From contig JABIME010000163.1 in assembly GCA_018654125.1 (NCBI GenBank), positions 1-9,136 of the forward strand: a DNA stretch of 9,136 bases, in the 5' to 3' direction. Shown here piece after piece: positions 6,135 to 9,136 of this stretch. The notes under the pieces are model-generated. The model worked only from the letters and a program-made list of their open reading frames with translations, was not told the origin of the DNA and searched no databases. Source of the DNA: Candidatus Cloacimonadota bacterium. GTDB taxonomy: Bacteria > Cloacimonadota > Cloacimonadia > Cloacimonadales > TCS61. Numbering within the stretch: position 1 is the stretch's first letter; each line of letters begins with the position of its first letter. The translations under genes and the position numbers were made by a program.

Positions 6135-8603
6135 CTAATTATGGTCTGATGTACTGAATTTAAGCGCATCATCTAATTTTAGATCAAACAACTTGAATTG
6201 ATAATTCCAATAATCACCCTGCTTTGTATATTTAAACGTCATCTTCCAACAATGAAGATCTCGTGTTATCAAAAAATTGAATGATACTAATTCATCTGCC
6301 TGCAGATCTATATAGTTATAATAAGAAATTGCCCAATTTTTAGTTATGCGTGCCGAAACTGACATTCGCAAACTACTATTGTAATCATCAATTGCATATT
6401 GTGCTTTGTTCAAACTATAAATATGTGACACTGTAAATGCCCAGCTTTTCTCTTCTCTATCCAACTCATCTAATTCTTCTAATGAAGTTATGGTTTGTTC
6501 TTCGTCTGTATCAATTGAATCATTACTAAAAAAATCACCCGTAGCAAAATCATTTTTTGCAAGTGGGAAGTAATCTACATAACCTGCATCACCAGACACT
6601 TTAAGAACAGAAGTAAGATTAAAGTCCCAGTTCTTCACACCAAGATCCCATTCATTAGGATTCCAACTATTTATACCAAGATCGTAAGTGGCCTGTGAAA
6701 AACTTCCCTTTGGTTTTGTAGAGATATCCATCAAACCAAAAGCAATACTATTTGGTTTTAATTGTATTGAGTGTGATATATCACTGAATCCATTATCCTG
6801 TTCATAATCATAATTTATACTGGAAGAGATACTGAAGAAGTCATTGATCTTACGTTCTTTAGTGTTCGATGTAGCTGCAAGTTTAAGCTGCCATTTATTT
6901 CCAAGAGAAAAACTTACTCTCCTACTTTTTACAGCAGAGCTTACACCAATTCCACCAAAACTGTAAAATCTATCATTTTCAGAAAAATCGGGACGATATG
7001 TAAAACTTAATCTGGGTGTTATTATATGACGAATAGCTGAAACATAAAATCCCGGCAATGCTCTCATTCCATAAAGGTTAAACGATAATATAGAGTTGGA
7101 ATTGTAATCCATACCGCGCACAAATTTTACATTATTTTTATCTCTATCGAACCAAGCTTCATTGCCAGAGACAGATTGTGTTAAATTCAGCCAACCCTTA
7201 AATTTATAGGAATAACTCAAGCTAGCTGTATGCTTAACTCCGGCATTATGCTGATTTCCTGTTGCATAAGTTGTGTCAGGACCCAGTGTGTCATCATAAA
7301 GCACATCCCACATTGTTGCAGTTGAATCATTTATGTCGCCTTCATGAGTTGCCTTGATCTTATATGAATAAGAAAAGTCCTCCCACCAAGCATCGTCGGG
7401 AATCTCATCTACTTCATCAACGAAAATTTCGTAGATAGGTCTGGAAGGTAATGTGTAAGAAATACTGGGTAGAGTTATGTCTTTTGACATGTTCTCCAGA
7501 TCATCAACATAATTTGCAGAAATGTATAAGGTACTGTTAAAAAGAGGTCTCCTAAATGACATTGAAGAAGTAATTTTTTCTGCCAATCGCTCATCCAGGA
7601 TGTCACTTCCTTCCCATACTTTCTTACTGCTCACAAAATTCAAGTTCATATCAAAAGTAGTCTTATTTCCAAAATCATGATGATGTCGGTTTTTTATATT
7701 CCATTCATATTGAGATATCTGAGGACCTTCAATCTTCTTTTGCAAAATGGCGTTAAAAAAACCATCGTGAACATATCTTTGTTTATATTTGGAACGGAAA
7801 CCTAGCTCCCATCCTGTTAACTCATAATAGTCTAACGCCAATGTAATATCTGCATGATTTTTATACGCAAAATAATATGCAATATTTTCTAAATATTTAC
7901 CTTTTGTTTTATTCCAACCCGGAGATGGAACCAATATACCAGATTGCCTGCCGCGTTTAAGTGTGAACGTTCCAAACGGGAAACCAAAAACGGGAAAATG
8001 GTTTACGTAAAAAACAACAGGTCTTGCTACAAATTTGTCATCCCGATAAAAGCGAAGCTCTTTTGCCTGAATATAAAAATGGGGATGCAAGGCATCACAA
8101 GTTGTAAAAACTCCCTCGTCTACATCGTAAGTATCATCATCAATTTTTCTTATCTCGGTACCATAATAATAGCCTTTATCAAACTTGCTGGCTCCACTGA
8201 TAACGAGTCCCCACTTGGTTTGAAGATCATATGAAATATTTTCCCCAAGCATATTTTGAGAGCCATCTTGCAAGTATGATTTCCCTCTAGTATATGCCTG
8301 TTCCTTCTTTAAATCAATTGCTATTGTATCGGCATTTATTATAGAAGTGTGGTAAGTTACCGAGGTATTCCCACTAAGTTGGATGATCTCTTTTTCAACA
8401 TCATAATTCACGCTGTCTGCAACATAAGAGAGTGAATCGGATTGAAGGCTGTCTGTAACCTCTAATGAATCTGCAAATAAAGAATCAGCTGCTGGAAATT
8501 TTTCTCCTTCATAAACTTCCTGCGTCCATAAAAATACAGTAACCGCTATAAATATCGCGGTTAAGATTATTATTGCTTTTTCTTTAATATCAGATCTTTT
8601 CAT
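6135..8603 (-). CDS. lptD: LPS-assembly outer-membrane protein LptD (OstA-type)
   Basis: From the ATG at 8603 the protein has 822 residues. In-frame alternatives are ATG 8612 and GTG 8624; I chose 8603 because it gives the best signal sequence (MKRSDIKEK plus a hydrophobic stretch to about residue 27) and fits the promoter. Next comes a linker with four DSL repeats (about 40-58). An OstA/LptA-like beta-taco domain follows (about 60-190: SVNYDVEKEIIQLSGN, then VDEGVFTTCD, PHFYIQAKELRFY). Then comes the beta-barrel, opening with the characteristic ARPVVFYVNHFPVFGFPFG and GRQSGILVPSPG segments and ending with ITRDLHCWKMTFKY near the C-terminus. LptD inserts LPS or lipooligosaccharide into the outer leaflet of the outer membrane. 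It has only two cysteines, C169 and C785, one per domain. It is the first gene of the minus-strand operon. No Shine-Dalgarno precedes any candidate start. The C-terminal style resembles Bacteroidetes-type LptD more than the proteobacterial protein. Confidence 0.92.
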   Translation of the reverse strand: MKRSDIKEKAIIILTAIFIAVTVFLWTQEVYEGEKFPAADSLFADSLEVTDSLQSDSLSYVADSVNYDVEKEIIQLSGNTSVTYHTSIINADTIAIDLKKEQAYTRGKSYLQDGSQNMLGENISYDLQTKWGLVISGASKFDKGYYYGTEIRKIDDDTYDVDEGVFTTCDALHPHFYIQAKELRFYRDDKFVARPVVFYVNHFPVFGFPFGTFTLKRGRQSGILVPSPGWNKTKGKYLENIAYYFAYKNHADITLALDYYELTGWELGFRSKYKQRYVHDGFFNAILQKKIEGPQISQYEWNIKNRHHHDFGNKTTFDMNLNFVSSKKVWEGSDILDERLAEKITSSMSFRRPLFNSTLYISANYVDDLENMSKDITLPSISYTLPSRPIYEIFVDEVDEIPDDAWWEDFSYSYKIKATHEGDINDSTATMWDVLYDDTLGPDTTYATGNQHNAGVKHTASLSYSYKFKGWLNLTQSVSGNEAWFDRDKNNVKFVRGMDYNSNSILSFNLYGMRALPGFYVSAIRHIITPRLSFTYRPDFSENDRFYSFGGIGVSSAVKSRRVSFSLGNKWQLKLAATSNTKERKINDFFSISSSINYDYEQDNGFSDISHSIQLKPNSIAFGLMDISTKPKGSFSQATYDLGINSWNPNEWDLGVKNWDFNLTSVLKVSGDAGYVDYFPLAKNDFATGDFFSNDSIDTDEEQTITSLEELDELDREEKSWAFTVSHIYSLNKAQYAIDDYNSSLRMSVSARITKNWAISYYNYIDLQADELVSFNFLITRDLHCWKMTFKYTKQGDYWNYQFKLFDLKLDDALKFSTSDHN

Positions 8604-8610
8604 AGCTGGC

Positions 8611-8638
8611 ATTATTCTTGGCACAATAAATGTGTCAA
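8611..8638 (-). promoter_or_regulatory. sigma70-type promoter for the lptD operon
   Basis: On the minus strand, TTGACA (8638-8633, a perfect -35) is followed after 16 nt by AATAAT (8616-8611, 5 of 6 matches to TATAAT). The expected transcription start is about 8605-8603, at or next to the ATG at 8603, implying a leaderless or nearly leaderless message. This is a sequence match only. Confidence 0.55.
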
Positions 8639-8708
8639 GTATGGTATGCTCCTGTATTTAATGGCTCATTGGGGCTGAACGATGCACAATAAATATTTTG
8701 ACACAATA
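8622..8708. promoter_or_regulatory. three CACAATA repeats in the divergent intergenic region
   Basis: CACAATA occurs at 8622-8628, 8685-8691 and 8702-8708. The first two sit within an 11-bp direct repeat, GCACAATAAAT (8621-8631 and 8684-8694). The first copy lies in the spacer of the lptD promoter; the third overlaps a plus-strand TTGACA (8698-8703). The arrangement suggests binding sites for one regulator controlling both lptD and the divergent permease. The region is AT-rich, so chance recurrence is possible. Confidence 0.4.
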
Positions 8709-8766
8709 GAAATAGAAAAATTTGTTTCTTGCCAGTATTTGAATTAAAAAAGGAGAAACAAGTTAA

Positions 8767-9136
8767 ATGGATCAGTTAGTATTTATTGGATTATTTATTT
8801 TTCTATTTTCTGCCATATTGCAGGGGCTTACAGGTTTTGGATTTTCAATACTTGCAGTGCCTTTAATTACACTATTTATTTCACCAAAAATTGCAGTTCC
8901 AATTCTACTGATCTATTCAATGATAATAAATATTGTTGTTATTTATTCTGCCAGAAAATCAGTTGATGTTAAAAAGATCTGGATATTGCTTGTTGCAGGA
9001 ATAATTACAATGCCACTAGGCACACATCTGCTTGTTATCATGAATGAGAATCTATTAAAAATATTTATTGGTTCCATGATATTAATTTTTGGAATTCTTC
9101 TGCTTATTGGTTTTCGAAAGCAGTTTAAGAATGAAA
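8767..9136 (+). CDS. TauE/SafE-family membrane permease, 3' end missing
   Basis: The frame opens at ATG 8767, after AGGAG (8751-8755) at an 11-nt spacing, and is still open at the window edge. It shows 123 residues of a protein family usually about 240-270 aa. The first hydrophobic segment contains the family hallmark QGLTGFGFSILAVPL (19-33). Further membrane segments lie near 41-61, 70-90 and 96-116, with a short basic cytoplasmic loop (ARKSVDVKK). TauE/SafE proteins are inner-membrane permeases linked to export or uptake of sulfite, sulfoacetate and other small organic anions. The substrate here cannot be named from half a protein. It is transcribed divergently from lptD and may share its regulatory region. 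Confidence 0.87.
   Translation, partial: MDQLVFIGLFIFLFSAILQGLTGFGFSILAVPLITLFISPKIAVPILLIYSMIINIVVIYSARKSVDVKKIWILLVAGIITMPLGTHLLVIMNENLLKIFIGSMILIFGILLLIGFRKQFKNE

Noticed and set aside
7944..8234. Open frame on the plus strand opposite lptD
   Set aside because: It lies antisense to the most conserved part of LptD, has no recognisable motif, and shows no convincing ribosome-binding site.
8698..8726. Plus-strand promoter TTGACA (8698-8703) for the TauE/SafE gene
   Set aside because: At 17-nt spacing the -10 is TTTGTT, matching only 3 of 6 positions. A promoter must lie in this region, but I cannot place it with confidence.
1..9136. CRISPR array, insertion sequence, tRNA or defence island
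   Set aside because: No regularly spaced repeats, transposase motifs, tRNA-like cloverleaf or known defence domains were seen; the EEP proteins are exported and so are unlikely to act in intracellular phage defence.

Overview
The window is AT-rich bacterial DNA from a Gram-negative (diderm) organism: it encodes an LptD-type outer-membrane LPS assembly protein and a heptose-bisphosphate-phosphatase-like enzyme. The subtilase ends in a FlgD-like / type IX-style C-terminal module with an NYPNPFNPTT motif. Such tails are abundant in the FCB group and related candidate phyla (Cloacimonadota, Marinimicrobia, Ignavibacteria and relatives). My best guess is a Cloacimonadota-like genome, but this rests on protein style only and no phylogenetic marker is present.

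Layout. Positions 1-568 (+) hold the 3' part of a stand-alone GyrI-like small-molecule-binding protein. Positions 569-738 are non-coding and carry two successive imperfect palindromes. Positions 739-1614 (+) encode a FieF-like cation diffusion facilitator. A strong bidirectional terminator (about 1626-1665) separates it from a convergent five-gene block on the minus strand. Read 5' to 3', that block is lptD (8603-6135), a GmhB-like HAD phosphatase (6078-5500), an FN3 + endonuclease/exonuclease/phosphatase (EEP) probable lipoprotein (5503-4334), a secreted S8 subtilase with a C-terminal sorting module (4277-2610), and a second, shorter exported EEP protein (2600-1692). A divergent regulatory region (about 8604-8766) leads into a TauE/SafE-family permease that runs off the right edge.

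How the genes fit together. lptD and the GmhB-like gene both belong to LPS/envelope biogenesis. The downstream genes are linked tightly: the GmhB-like stop and the EEP lipoprotein start overlap by 4 nt, and the subtilase stop codon is embedded in the Shine-Dalgarno sequence of the last gene. The last three genes all encode exported hydrolases, two of them clearly related EEP proteins flanking the protease. This gives an EEP-protease-EEP cassette attached to an envelope operon; a role in degrading extracellular nucleic acid and protein is inference.

The most unusual points are: a short repeat inside the subtilase's sorting domain, bounded by a perfect 9-bp inverted repeat and related to an intergenic palindrome; loss of the zinc-binding cysteines in the GmhB-like enzyme; exactly two cysteines in LptD, placed as if for one interdomain disulfide; and an lptD promoter that predicts a leaderless message. 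I saw no CRISPR array, insertion sequence, tRNA or rRNA. No clear new defence system is visible.
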